Source: an uncultured Clostridia bacterium
GTDB taxonomy: Bacteria > Bacillota > Clostridia > Christensenellales > UBA3700
Direction: 5' to 3'
Assembly (NCBI GenBank): GCA_948471525.1
Contig: CAOKSY010000001.1
Span: forward strand, 1-64,000
Length of the DNA: 64,000 nt
Shown here in pieces: positions 50,772 to 59,283 of this stretch (within the stretch, counting starts at the first letter, position 1; each line of letters begins with the position of its first letter). Made by a program: the position numbers and the translations under genes. The notes under the pieces are model-generated. The model saw only the letters and a list, made by a program, of their open reading frames with translations, was not told where the DNA came from and did no database searches.

Positions 50772-52617
50772 CGACGAAATGACAGCGGCAAACGCCGCCG
50801 AGTGGGAACTCGTAAACCCCGATATAAACCCGCTTACGGGTTGGCAAACATTAAACGAGGACGTCGGCGGGCGTCATAGTTACTTGATCGAATATTACAA
50901 GCGTTGTCGCGCGGGCGAAATTGTTATCGGGCGCGAATTAAAAACCACGCTTGAAAATTTGATACAAGATATTTTTTGCCGTTCGGACGTGTACCACTTC
51001 GATTTGACGGAGGCGCATAAACGGATACGGTTTATCGAACGCGAAATCAAGCATTTCGAGAGTCCGTTCGCGGGCAAGCCGTTTATTTTGGCGATCAATC
51101 AAAAAGCGATCGCCGAGGCGATTTTCGGTTTTTACGTTTACGACCCCGAAACGTCGGACGGCGGGCGTTGGGTGCGCCGATTTCAAGAAATATTTTTGCT
51201 CGTCGCCCGTAAAAACGGCAAGACGCCGTTTGTTGCGGCGTTGGTTTTGGCGGAGTGGTTTTGCGGCGACGCGGGGCAAAAAGTTATGTGCGCGTCAAAC
51301 GACTACGATCAAGCGGGTTTGATATTCGATTGCATTAACTCGTTTCGTGAGGAGTCGCGGGCGGTATCGAAAGTTACGCATAAAAATATCAAGGGTATAT
51401 TTTTCGGCAATCCGAAACAGCGCAAAAAGACGGGTAAATTTTCCGCGCAAAACAAAGGCGCGATCAAAAAAATGTCGGCAAAGTCGGGCGCAAAAGAGGG
51501 TCGAAATTTGAAACTCGTTATTGTGGACGAAGTCCACGAAATGAAAGACTCCTCAACCGTCCTCCCCTTGCAAACGTCGGTATCCACGCAAGACGAGCCG
51601 TTGTATTTTGAAATCACGACCGAGGGTATCGTCCGCGACGGATACCTCGACGACCGTTTATCGAAAGCGCGTAAAGCATTAAAGGGCGAGTCCGATACGG
51701 ACGCGTCGCGGTGGTTGATTTGGTTATACACACAAGACTCGGAGGCGGAAATTTGGAACGATCCGAGCAGTTGGACGAAGTCAAACCCGCTTTTAGGCGT
51801 CGCAAAAAAACGCTCGTATTTACAAGCGAAAGTCGAAACCGCGCGGCACAGTGGTACGGATCGCGCCTTTATCCTTGCGAAAGATTTTAATATCAAACAA
51901 CTTTCGTCTAATGCGTGGTTAGAGGAAAAATATATCGTTTGCGACGCCACTTTTGACCTCGCCGATTTTTCGGGTTGTTGGTGTATATGCGGCGTCGATT
52001 TGGCGGAAACGAACGATCTTTGCGCGTGTACGTTTTTATTTTTGAAACCGAACGACCCCGTCAAATACATGCACACAATGTATTTTGTAACGGAGGTTAA
52101 AGCGGGCGACGGGCAATCGACCGACTCCCCCACCAACCCCGAAAAAAAAGATTATCGGCAATGGGCGGCGGAGGGTTTATGCCGTATCGTAAACGACAAC
52201 GTGATCGACGACGCGATCGTCGCCGAGTATATTTGGGAAATATATACGAAATTCGGTATCCGCCCGTTTGTTGTCGGTTATGACGAGTGGCATGCGCGCG
52301 ATTTTGCAAAGCGCATAGCAAAAAATTTCGGGCAAAACGTACCCGTCAAAATCCGCATGACGCCCGAAACGTTAAACGTACCGACCCGCCATATCGAGGA
52401 GGATTTGCGGGCGCGTTTGATAAACTACCAAAACAACGCAATTTGTCGGTGGAATTTCCGCAATACGGCGATACGATACGATCGAAACGGTTTCGTAATG
52501 CCGACAAAGATTGTCGGATATATCGGCAATAAAATTGACGGTACAATGTCGAAAACGATTGCGTACGCCGCGTTGCGCGGTTGCAAATCCGCTTTTATGG
52601 CGAAAATCGGAGGTTGA
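50764..52617 (+). CDS. terL: Terminase large subunit
   Basis: 617 residues. ATPase: Walker A LVARKNGKTPFVA (about 151-163), Walker B LVIVDEVHE (about 255-263), coupling motif EITTEG. C-terminal RNase H-like nuclease: CGVDLAETNDLCA (about 417-429) with later acidic residues (IVNDNVIDDAIVAEY, VVGYDEWHA). It drives DNA packaging into the prohead. Full length, no truncation. Confidence 0.97.
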   Translation: MNNDEMTAANAAEWELVNPDINPLTGWQTLNEDVGGRHSYLIEYYKRCRAGEIVIGRELKTTLENLIQDIFCRSDVYHFDLTEAHKRIRFIEREIKHFESPFAGKPFILAINQKAIAEAIFGFYVYDPETSDGGRWVRRFQEIFLLVARKNGKTPFVAALVLAEWFCGDAGQKVMCASNDYDQAGLIFDCINSFREESRAVSKVTHKNIKGIFFGNPKQRKKTGKFSAQNKGAIKKMSAKSGAKEGRNLKLVIVDEVHEMKDSSTVLPLQTSVSTQDEPLYFEITTEGIVRDGYLDDRLSKARKALKGESDTDASRWLIWLYTQDSEAEIWNDPSSWTKSNPLLGVAKKRSYLQAKVETARHSGTDRAFILAKDFNIKQLSSNAWLEEKYIVCDATFDLADFSGCWCICGVDLAETNDLCACTFLFLKPNDPVKYMHTMYFVTEVKAGDGQSTDSPTNPEKKDYRQWAAEGLCRIVNDNVIDDAIVAEYIWEIYTKFGIRPFVVGYDEWHARDFAKRIAKNFGQNVPVKIRMTPETLNVPTRHIEEDLRARLINYQNNAICRWNFRNTAIRYDRNGFVMPTKIVGYIGNKIDGTMSKTIAYAALRGCKSAFMAKIGG

Positions 52618-52620
52618 CGC

Positions 52621-52803
52621 ATGCACGAACAAAACAAGCCGCAAAAACCGCACAATAACCCGTACGGGCGCGAAATCCGTTGTCCGATACATAAACGATT
52701 GATCGGGCGTTACGACGCCCGCCACGGCGTAACAAATACGACGTTTTTTTGCCCGCAATGCGGGAAAGAATACACGTTTACGATTGCCGCCGAAAAATTT
52801 TGA
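52621..52803 (+). CDS. Com-like zinc-ribbon phage protein
   Basis: 60 residues. EIRCPIHKRLIGRYD and FFCPQCGKEYTFTI give a C..H/CxxC zinc ribbon similar to the Mu Com family, small zinc proteins encoded near phage structural or modification genes. Begins 3 bp after terL. Confidence 0.7.
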   Translation: MHEQNKPQKPHNNPYGREIRCPIHKRLIGRYDARHGVTNTTFFCPQCGKEYTFTIAAEKF

Positions 52804-52823
52804 CGTAAAAATCGGCGAAACGG

Positions 52824-52852
52824 TTGACATTGTACCCCGTTTTGAGTACAAT
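52824..52852 (+). promoter_or_regulatory. Strong promoter within the late gene cluster
   Basis: TTGACA (52824-52829), a 17-bp spacer, TACAAT (52847-52852). It lies after the Com-like gene and faces the portal gene. Confidence 0.75.
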
Positions 52853-52858
52853 AAAAGC

Positions 52859-53062
52859 AAATTAAATATTCGTATCGCCACCGCGTCGCGGTGTGTGCGT
52901 CGCAATTTTGATAATTGCCGCCCCGTTTGGGCGTGTACGCCGTCGGTATTAGTGATTGTATCCACCGCGTCGCGGTGTGTGCGCCACTTTTGAAACAACA
53001 AAAGCAAGTGCGCCGATATTAACGAGTATTACTCTCGTTTCTATCGGCGCACTTTTTATTTT
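52859..53062 (+). ncRNA. Leader/small RNA with repeated hairpins and a terminator before the portal gene
   Basis: About 200 nt with no ORF. It contains two copies of CCACCGCGTCGCGGTGTGTG (near 52878 and 52961), each with the perfect palindrome CACCGCG-T-CGCGGTG. It ends in a long hairpin (53006-53054; arms AAGTGCGCCGATA/TATCGGCGCACTT plus an inner AACGAG/CTCGTT) followed by TTTTTATTTT. It ends just before the portal ribosome binding site, so it is either a standalone RNA or an attenuator of the structural genes. Confidence 0.6.
53006..53061 (+). terminator. Intrinsic terminator upstream of portal
   Basis: A 13-bp outer stem and a 6-bp inner stem with a T-rich tail from 53053. It would stop transcription from the terminase side and from the local promoter unless antiterminated. 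Confidence 0.8.
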
Positions 53063-53085
53063 CCGAAAAGGAGGTCAACGTCGAT

Positions 53086-54366
53086 TTGGGAACTACAAAA
53101 AACGCAATTCACAATTTGCTCGGTTGGGATCGCGTGGGAAATAGACACAGTCAAATTGTAAACGCAAACAACGTATTATTTTCCTCGTTCGGTACGGAAA
53201 TTACGGCGTCGGAAATCGTTAAAACGGCAATCCACCGCGTCGCCGAGGAAATATCGAAATGCTCGTTAAAATCAGTCGTCGAAAAAAACGATCCGCGACG
53301 CGTTACGGTTTGCGACGACAGTATAAACGCCGTATTTTCGGGGCGCGTAAACAAACTTTGCGGCTTGAAAGATTTTTTATATAAAATCGTTTACTTGCTA
53401 CTCGTCAATCGGAATTGTTTTATTTATTGGGCGTACGACGAAGTACCGATCAAAGGAACGGACAAAGTGCGCCGCGTTACGCGCGGATTTTACCCGATCG
53501 AAAGCGCAAACGTCCGCCTCTATTACCTTGACGGGGAATTGCGGACGGAATTATCGACGACCGCGGGCGGCGGCATTGTGCTTGATTTGCCCTATTCGGA
53601 TTTAATCCACATACGAAACGGATACGGCGCAAACGCTTTCCTTGGCGGAAACGCAAGCGGGCGCGCAGATTTCCGCGAAATACTCGGCAATTTGCAAACG
53701 TTACACGTTATCAAAGAGGCGATCCCGAAATCGTTAGAGGCGTCGTTGTCGTTAAAAGGCGTATTGACGTTGAAAACCGTTGCGGACGCGGACAAACGCG
53801 AAGTAAAGCGCGAAACGTTCGAGGATCACTTATTCAACAGCCGATACGGGATCGTTGCGACGGATTACGAGTCGGATTTTCAACCGATAAACATACAAAC
53901 GCAAGATATACCGTCGAATGTTTTATCGTTTATCCGCGACGAGATTTTGTCGCCGTTCGGCGTTTCCTTGCCGATATACCTCGGCAAATATACCGACGAA
54001 GATTATACGGCGTTTTGGCAAACGGCATGCGAGGGGATAACGCTTGCGATAACGGACGCTTTCCGTATCGTGCTATTTACCCCGCATGAAATCAAATACG
54101 GACACAAAATAAAGTGTTATGACAAAATCGCGCAATCGCTTTCGTTTGCGCGCCGTCAAGAAATCGCCGAAATGACAAAAGAGGACGCGTTGTTATCGCG
54201 CGACGAACGCCGCGAATTGTTGGGATACGACCCCGACGGACAGCCGACCCGCGTATCGTTAAACTATATCGACGTTGACCTCGCAAACAAATATCAATCC
54301 GCCGCAATACAGCAAGGCAAAAAACCGACGGCAAATCCCGCCGACAACAAGGAGGAAACCGAATAA
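53086..54366 (+). CDS. Portal protein (HK97 type)
   Basis: 426 residues. Features of HK97-type portals: EIVKTAIHRVAEEISKCSLKSV, LCGLKDFLYKIVYLLLVNRNCFIYW, GFYPIESANVRLYY, FLGGNASGRADFREILGNLQTLHVIKE and SPFGVSLPIYLGKYTDEDYTAFWQT. Forms the dodecameric DNA gate. The start is a TTG at 53086, with GGAGG at 53070; no better ATG exists. Confidence 0.93.
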   Translation: MGTTKNAIHNLLGWDRVGNRHSQIVNANNVLFSSFGTEITASEIVKTAIHRVAEEISKCSLKSVVEKNDPRRVTVCDDSINAVFSGRVNKLCGLKDFLYKIVYLLLVNRNCFIYWAYDEVPIKGTDKVRRVTRGFYPIESANVRLYYLDGELRTELSTTAGGGIVLDLPYSDLIHIRNGYGANAFLGGNASGRADFREILGNLQTLHVIKEAIPKSLEASLSLKGVLTLKTVADADKREVKRETFEDHLFNSRYGIVATDYESDFQPINIQTQDIPSNVLSFIRDEILSPFGVSLPIYLGKYTDEDYTAFWQTACEGITLAITDAFRIVLFTPHEIKYGHKIKCYDKIAQSLSFARRQEIAEMTKEDALLSRDERRELLGYDPDGQPTRVSLNYIDVDLANKYQSAAIQQGKKPTANPADNKEETE

Positions 54367-55058
54367 TGCCCGATACTTTAACCCGTACGATCGCGCCGAT
54401 ACTTATACGCCGCGCGACGCCCGACGGACAAACCGCACAAATCGAGCCGTTGAAAGGAATAATCGAGGGTCGCCCGATTGTTTATGAACAGCAAACCGCA
54501 ATCGGCGATTACTTTTACGAGGAAATCGCCCGCGGCGCACTCGACGGCGCGGATTTGTCCGATATAAAATTCATGATTAACCATAACGACGGAATGATCC
54601 CGCTTGCTCGTCATAGGCGCGGCAAACGCTCGTCAATGGATATAGAAATCGACGCCGACGGTTTGAAAATAAAAACAACCCTCGACGTCGAAAACAACGC
54701 AACCGCCCGCGAATTATGCTCGGCGGTTACGCGCGGCGATATTGAGGATATGTCGTTCGCGTTCGGTATCATGGTATCGGGCGAAGAATGGCGCGACCTC
54801 GACAAAGATATGCCGACGCGTCGAATTACCAAAATATCAAGAGTTTGCGAAATATCCGCCGTAAACGACGGTGCGTATCCGCAAACCGAGATATACGCCC
54901 GCTCCACTTCCCCGTTGGATAACGAAAAAAGCGCGTTGGATAACGCGCGGGCGGCGGCGTTGGATAACGCAAAGCGCGGACAAAACGACGGGTCGCAAGC
55001 GTCGTTGAAACTTGCGAAAGAAAAATTTTTATTTTTGGAGGGTATCAAAAACCTATGA
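54366..55058 (+). CDS. HK97-family prohead protease
   Basis: 230 residues. GIIEGRPIVYEQQTAIGDYFYEEIARGAL, then KFMINHNDGMIPLARHRRG (catalytic His region, about 70), and GDIEDMSFAFGI with the nucleophile Ser (about 134). Cleaves the capsid scaffold during maturation. TAATG overlap with portal. The acidic/Ala-rich tail is probably self-removed. Confidence 0.92.
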   Translation: MPDTLTRTIAPILIRRATPDGQTAQIEPLKGIIEGRPIVYEQQTAIGDYFYEEIARGALDGADLSDIKFMINHNDGMIPLARHRRGKRSSMDIEIDADGLKIKTTLDVENNATARELCSAVTRGDIEDMSFAFGIMVSGEEWRDLDKDMPTRRITKISRVCEISAVNDGAYPQTEIYARSTSPLDNEKSALDNARAAALDNAKRGQNDGSQASLKLAKEKFLFLEGIKNL

Positions 55059-56344
55059 AAGAGAAACTCAAAAACTTGCAAGAACGCCGCGCCGCATGTT
55101 TGGCGGAGATCGACAAACCCGAAACGGACGAAAAGCGTTTTGCCGAACTTCGCGGCGAAATCGCAAAGATCGACTTTTCGATCGAAGAAACGAAACGCGC
55201 AATCGCGGACGAAGAACACGAAGAAGAACTCCGCGCGGCGAGAACGCCGAACGGGTCGCCCGAAACGGACGCCGAAAAGCGCGGGAAAGAGATCACGATT
55301 TTTAACGGCGTAAGCGTCGGCGATACCGCCGAACTTTCCAAACCCGACGCGTTGCGTTTTGCAAAATCGGCACTCGGAAAACAAGTGCGCTCGAAGTTGC
55401 AAAACGTCAAAATCGACCTCACGAAGAACGAAAAACGCGCGCTCGGCGTTGCGATCACGACGTCGGCGACGGAATACAAAGCACCCACGGAGGGCGCGGA
55501 CGGCGTCAATAACGGCGGTATTTTTATCCCGCAAAACGTCCTCTATGACCTTTTGGAAATGGACGCGCCCGACAGTCCTTTCCTCCGCGACGTCGGCGCA
55601 ACGCATATCAAAGGCGCGTTGATTTTCCCGTACGTCGCCGAGGCAAACAACGGAACGACGCGCGGCAAAAAGGAAACGGAAAAATCCGACGACCGCTCTA
55701 TCAAGTGGGATAAATTGTCGCTTGCACAAGGCAATTACCCGCTTACGATCGAGGTAACAATGGAAATTCTCGCAATGACCGACGAGGAATTTGCGGAATA
55801 CCTCCTCGCCGATTTGGGTAACGAAGTCAATTTGTTGCTCGGCGACGAGGTGTTGTACGGAACGGGCAAGGACGATCGTATCGAGGGCGTTACCGTCGGC
55901 GCAATCAAAGGCGACGCATACGCCGCGGGCGGCGCGGCTCTCGCTATCAAAGCGGGTTTGCTTGCGCTTTCCAAACGCGCAAGAAAGGGCGCAAAAATCT
56001 ATGTTTCCCGCTCCCTTTCGCTTGACCTCGCTTTCGAGAAAGACGAAAACGGGCGTTATATTTTCCCGATTTACAACAACGACGGGATTACGTCGATTGC
56101 GACTATTCCGACCGAAGTTGAGGAGGGTTTGAACGACGGCGATTTCATTATCGGCAACGCGAAAAACTACAAACTCAACTTTACGAAACCGACGGAAATT
56201 TACGCCGAGGTGCACGGCAAAACGCGCGTTATCGAATACACCGCCCACCTCATGGTTGCGGGCAAAGCCGCGCCGAAAAAGTTTTATTACGGCAAGCAGT
56301 CGGCAACCACTCCCGCGAAACCCGACGAGGGCGGTAACGGCTAA
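55055..56344 (+). CDS. Major capsid protein (HK97 fold)
   Basis: 429 residues. An N-terminal charged coiled coil (about 1-75) is the delta/scaffold domain removed by the protease. The capsid core follows: NGGIFIPQNVLYDLLEMDAPDSPFLRDVGA, LTIEVTMEILAMTDEEFAEYLLADLGNEVNLLLGDEVLYGTG, then SIATIPTEVEEGLNDGDFIIGNAKNYKL. This is HK97 gp5-like. Overlaps the protease gene by 4 bp. Confidence 0.95.
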   Translation: MKEKLKNLQERRAACLAEIDKPETDEKRFAELRGEIAKIDFSIEETKRAIADEEHEEELRAARTPNGSPETDAEKRGKEITIFNGVSVGDTAELSKPDALRFAKSALGKQVRSKLQNVKIDLTKNEKRALGVAITTSATEYKAPTEGADGVNNGGIFIPQNVLYDLLEMDAPDSPFLRDVGATHIKGALIFPYVAEANNGTTRGKKETEKSDDRSIKWDKLSLAQGNYPLTIEVTMEILAMTDEEFAEYLLADLGNEVNLLLGDEVLYGTGKDDRIEGVTVGAIKGDAYAAGGAALAIKAGLLALSKRARKGAKIYVSRSLSLDLAFEKDENGRYIFPIYNNDGITSIATIPTEVEEGLNDGDFIIGNAKNYKLNFTKPTEIYAEVHGKTRVIEYTAHLMVAGKAAPKKFYYGKQSATTPAKPDEGGNG

Positions 56345-56416
56345 TTAACAACGGTTTTGATTGCGGGTTGCGGTCGAAAACCGACGCGCAACGGCGAACG
56401 TTAAAGGAGGTCAACC

Positions 56417-56680
56417 GTGAAAAACGAAGTTGATAAAATTCTTTGTAAAATGGGTTACTTTGGTTGCGACCCGCAAAAAAAACAAGAAGTACAAGACTCT
56501 ATCGACGCGGCGACCGAGTTTATGCGCGATAGCGGCGTACCCGACGACAAAATCGGGTGCGCCCGCGCGTACTCGGTAAAAGCGTTGTGGGCGGACGGCG
56601 TTGATAAAGGCATACCGATTAAAGAACTTATTGCGCCCGACGGAATGATCGTTGCGCTTATCGCGCAAATGCGGGATTGA
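56417..56680 (+). CDS. Head-tail connector-like protein
   Basis: 87 residues, helical; VDKILCKMGYFGCDPQKKQEVQDSIDAATEFM and IPIKELIAPDGMIVALIAQMR. Size and position right after the capsid gene fit the gp6/YqbG-like connector, although similarity is weak. GTG start with AAGGAGG. Confidence 0.65.
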   Translation: MKNEVDKILCKMGYFGCDPQKKQEVQDSIDAATEFMRDSGVPDDKIGCARAYSVKALWADGVDKGIPIKELIAPDGMIVALIAQMRD

Positions 56681-56682
56681 CT

Positions 56683-57093
56683 ATGTCGGATCAAAGAATA
56701 AAAACAAAACGTACGCTCGTCAAATTCGGCGTACAAAAGACAACGCAAATCGCGGGCAAAGGAGCGTCCACGTCATGGGAAATTATCAAAGTACCGATCG
56801 GCACGGACGACAACGGCGACCCGATAATGTCGGATTGTTTTTATTGCGAGTGGGTCGGCAGTTACGGGGCGGCGGCTATTCAACAGCAAGCCGACGGCGT
56901 AAAGCGATCCGCCCGCGTACGCTTACCGTACGTCAAGGCGGTTTACGACGCATTGATAACGAAAGACACCCGCATATACCTTTACGGCAAAACGGACGCG
57001 GCGCATACGTTCGTACTTGCGTCGGACGCGGACGACTACCTCGAACAACATAAATTTATCGAGTTTCAAGTCAAGCATTACGGAGGGAAATAA
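56683..57093 (+). CDS. Head closure/head-tail adaptor protein
   Basis: 136 residues. TKRTLVKFGVQKTTQIAGKGASTSWEIIKVPIG and GVKRSARVRLPYVKAVYDALITKDTRIYLYG give a beta-barrel-like pattern found in stopper proteins. Assignment rests mainly on position between connector and neck genes. Confidence 0.55.
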   Translation: MSDQRIKTKRTLVKFGVQKTTQIAGKGASTSWEIIKVPIGTDDNGDPIMSDCFYCEWVGSYGAAAIQQQADGVKRSARVRLPYVKAVYDALITKDTRIYLYGKTDAAHTFVLASDADDYLEQHKFIEFQVKHYGGK

Positions 57094-57506
57094 TGGACGT
57101 AAACGAAATCGTACAAGAAATCCTCGACCGTGAGTTGTTGCCGTTCGGCGTGGTATCCCACGATACGCGCCACGTCAAGATCGACAATATCGACGGTAGC
57201 GACGTACCCGTCAATCATGACGAATACGTCGTTTACCGCGTTTTGTCAAATCGCCCGCGCGGATACGGCGACGGCGCGCAAACCCTTTCCCGCGTGTACG
57301 TGGACGTAAATTATTACTACACATACGAAAAGACGGACGCGCGCGTCAAAGCCGTTAAAAGCCGCTTGCAAGCCGTCAAACGCGAAATTTTACGCGACGC
57401 GCATTTTCGCATTGCAAACGATATAACCGATACGCCCGACATTGATAATCCGTACCGCGGATTGAACGTCGAATTTGCATATATCGGGAGTGTTGGCAAT
57501 GGGTAA
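57093..57506 (+). CDS. Neck/tail-completion protein
   Basis: 137 residues. VNEIVQEILDRELLPFGVVSHD, RVYVDVNYYYTYEKTDARVKAVKSRLQAVKREI and FAYIGSVGNG resemble tail-terminator or minor joining proteins of siphoviruses. Coupled to neighbours by 1-bp and 8-bp overlaps. Confidence 0.6.
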   Translation: MDVNEIVQEILDRELLPFGVVSHDTRHVKIDNIDGSDVPVNHDEYVVYRVLSNRPRGYGDGAQTLSRVYVDVNYYYTYEKTDARVKAVKSRLQAVKREILRDAHFRIANDITDTPDIDNPYRGLNVEFAYIGSVGNG

Positions 57507-57891
57507 AGGTATCACGACAAGCCGTTTACCGCTCGATAAACTCCCCGACGCCCTATCTGAAATATTGACGGACGCAGTACGCGCGAATTTCGACACACGG
57601 CAAGAGGCAATACAAGCGGGCGCGGAAGTATTCAAAACGGCGGTCGAACAAGCAACGCCGAAAGATACGGGCGGCATGGCGGAGTCGTGGGAAATCAAAA
57701 CAAAGTACAAAGATCGCCGCTATGTGGGAAATACAAAAACCGTCAGTGGCGGCGGGAAAGAAAATATCCCACTTTCAAACGTGTTGGAGCATTCCGACAA
57801 TCCGCATAACGGATTTATTCGTCAATGTTTCGACGCCACGGAGTCGCAAATCTTTGACGCAATCAAAAAATCACTTTCAAATCGGAGGTAA
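57499..57891 (+). CDS. HK97 gp10-like neck protein
   Basis: 130 residues. AIQAGAEVFKTAVEQATPKDTGGMAESWEIK and VGNTKTVSGGGKENIPLSNVLEHSDN..GFIRQCFDATE are the gp10 pattern (APxDTG, then a late HPG-like segment). Helps join head and tail. The start at 57499 has a GGAG upstream. Confidence 0.8.
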   Translation: MGKGITTSRLPLDKLPDALSEILTDAVRANFDTRQEAIQAGAEVFKTAVEQATPKDTGGMAESWEIKTKYKDRRYVGNTKTVSGGGKENIPLSNVLEHSDNPHNGFIRQCFDATESQIFDAIKKSLSNRR

Positions 57892-57898
57892 ATAAACC

Positions 57899-58555
57899 AT
57901 GACACAAGCAAAGGCGGCGGCAACGCCCGCAAAGAATTTGATCCGTTTCAATATTCAAAACATGAAATACGCTTTCCCCACCGCGGACGGCGAATTTTCG
58001 GCTTTTGAGTCGTTGGGAACGGCAAAGAAACTCGCGCTCGAAGTGGACGCGTCCGACAAACAAATCTACGGCGACGGCGAATGTATCATTTATTACAACA
58101 ACGAAAAAGGCAAGACGGGAACGGCGACCCTCAACATGATTTGCGACGCGTACGAAATCGCATGCGGGCGCAAAATGAAATTGGCGGTCGGACTTGCCGA
58201 TATTAAGCCGACGAAAAACGTATCGCATGTTATCTATTACGAAATTTGCGAAATGAACGGCGACAACGAAATTACCGTTGCAAAAGGTATGTTATTCGGC
58301 GTCAAATCTACGCGCCCCTCGGAAAGTTACGATCAAACGACCGACGATATTAACGAGCCGTCGTTCGATTTGCCGCTTATTATCAAAGGCACTTCCCTTT
58401 TGGACGCCGACGGTAGCGAATACAAGGACGCGAAAGGTAACAAAATTACCGTTTGGAACGTACTCGTTACGCCCGATATGGAGGGTTACGAAACTTTCGG
58501 CGATAAAGTCGAACTCCCGAAAAAGAGAACGGACGCGGAAATACCCGCGGAATAA
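57899..58555 (+). CDS. Major tail tube protein
   Basis: 218 residues. NIQNMKYAFPTADGEFSAFESLGTAKKLALEVDASDKQIYGDGE, NEKGKTGTATLNMICDAYEIACG and the late VTPDMEGYETFGDKVELPKKR fit phi13/major tail tube proteins of Gram-positive siphoviruses. Position before the chaperone pair supports this. Confidence 0.88.
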   Translation: MTQAKAAATPAKNLIRFNIQNMKYAFPTADGEFSAFESLGTAKKLALEVDASDKQIYGDGECIIYYNNEKGKTGTATLNMICDAYEIACGRKMKLAVGLADIKPTKNVSHVIYYEICEMNGDNEITVAKGMLFGVKSTRPSESYDQTTDDINEPSFDLPLIIKGTSLLDADGSEYKDAKGNKITVWNVLVTPDMEGYETFGDKVELPKKRTDAEIPAE

Positions 58556-58570
58556 TCGGAGGGCAATATC

Positions 58571-58963
58571 ATGATTAAAACAAAAATTCCCGTACAAGAC
58601 AAAGAAATCAACGCGGAAAATAAACTCGTTGTCGCCGAACGCGAAATCGAAGTCAAAATCGACACGTCGTTATTTGCCGAGGAACGTTGGGAACAAAACT
58701 TCCCGCACAACGCAAAAAACGAAACCCTTTTCGCATACGTCGAGCGTATCAAAACCGCGGGTCTTATGGAAAGCAAAGCGCAAATCCTTTCCAACCTCAA
58801 AGCGTTGTATTGCTTTATGGAAAGCGACGCGATCCCCGATTTCAAATCGTTTTTGCAAATGTTTGACCTTGCCGACGCCGAATATTTAACGCGCCTCGTC
58901 GATAAAATCAAATTCGTTTTTGAAATCGCGTTGTCAACAGCAACGGCAAACGCAAAAAACTAA
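58571..58963 (+). CDS. Tail assembly chaperone gpG-like (zero frame)
   Basis: 130 residues. EVKIDTSLFAEERWEQNFPHNAKNETLFAYVERI and LKALYCFMESDAIPDFKSFLQMFDLADAEYLTRLVDKI are typical of Gram-positive phage tail chaperones. The last three codons before the stop hold the slippery A AAA AAC, so a fraction of ribosomes should continue into the next frame. Confidence 0.88.
   Translation: MIKTKIPVQDKEINAENKLVVAEREIEVKIDTSLFAEERWEQNFPHNAKNETLFAYVERIKTAGLMESKAQILSNLKALYCFMESDAIPDFKSFLQMFDLADAEYLTRLVDKIKFVFEIALSTATANAKN
58954..58960 (+). promoter_or_regulatory. -1 programmed ribosomal frameshift site (A AAA AAC)
   Basis: The heptamer lies in the correct phase (GCA AAA AAC, then TAA) directly before the zero-frame stop. 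The -1 frame is open from CTA at 58960 through to 59280. Confidence 0.88.
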
Positions 58964-59280
58964 TCGCGCACGGTCAAGAATTTGAGCGGTTGTTGGCAAT
59001 CTATAAAAAACTCGACCCCGCCCCCACCGACAACACGGCGGCAAAATTGACCGTGCCGCGATATATCGCAATCGCGCAAAAATGCGTCGAACTCAAAATC
59101 CCCGACGTGTTTATTACGCGGTCGCACTTTAACGACCTTTACGTGCTTATCATGTCGATTGATATTGCGAATTTGAAACACGCAATACGGCAAATACGCA
59201 AAATGCGGTCAAAACAAAAAAATCAAAACGTCCGCGACGTTTCGGCGGCGGACGCAATCAAAATTCTAAAAGGAGGCTAA
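58960..59280 (+). CDS. Tail assembly chaperone gpT-like extension, made by -1 frameshift
   Basis: About 106 residues in the -1 frame: LIAHGQEFERLLAIYKKLDP, KLTVPRYIAIAQKCVELKIPDVF, MSIDIANLKHAIRQIRKMR. It has no proper start of its own (a TTG at 58990 lacks a ribosome binding site). The fused gpGT product would be about 236 residues, spanning 58571-59280, and recruits tail tube protein to the tape measure. Confidence 0.85.
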   Translation, partial: LIAHGQEFERLLAIYKKLDPAPTDNTAAKLTVPRYIAIAQKCVELKIPDVFITRSHFNDLYVLIMSIDIANLKHAIRQIRKMRSKQKNQNVRDVSAADAIKILKGG

Positions 59281-59283
59281 CAC

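Noticed and set aside
52859..53062. ORFs in the terL-portal gap (several 60-70 codon frames)
   Set aside because: They lack ribosome binding sites and cross the palindromes and terminator; promoter, hairpins and terminator explain the region better.
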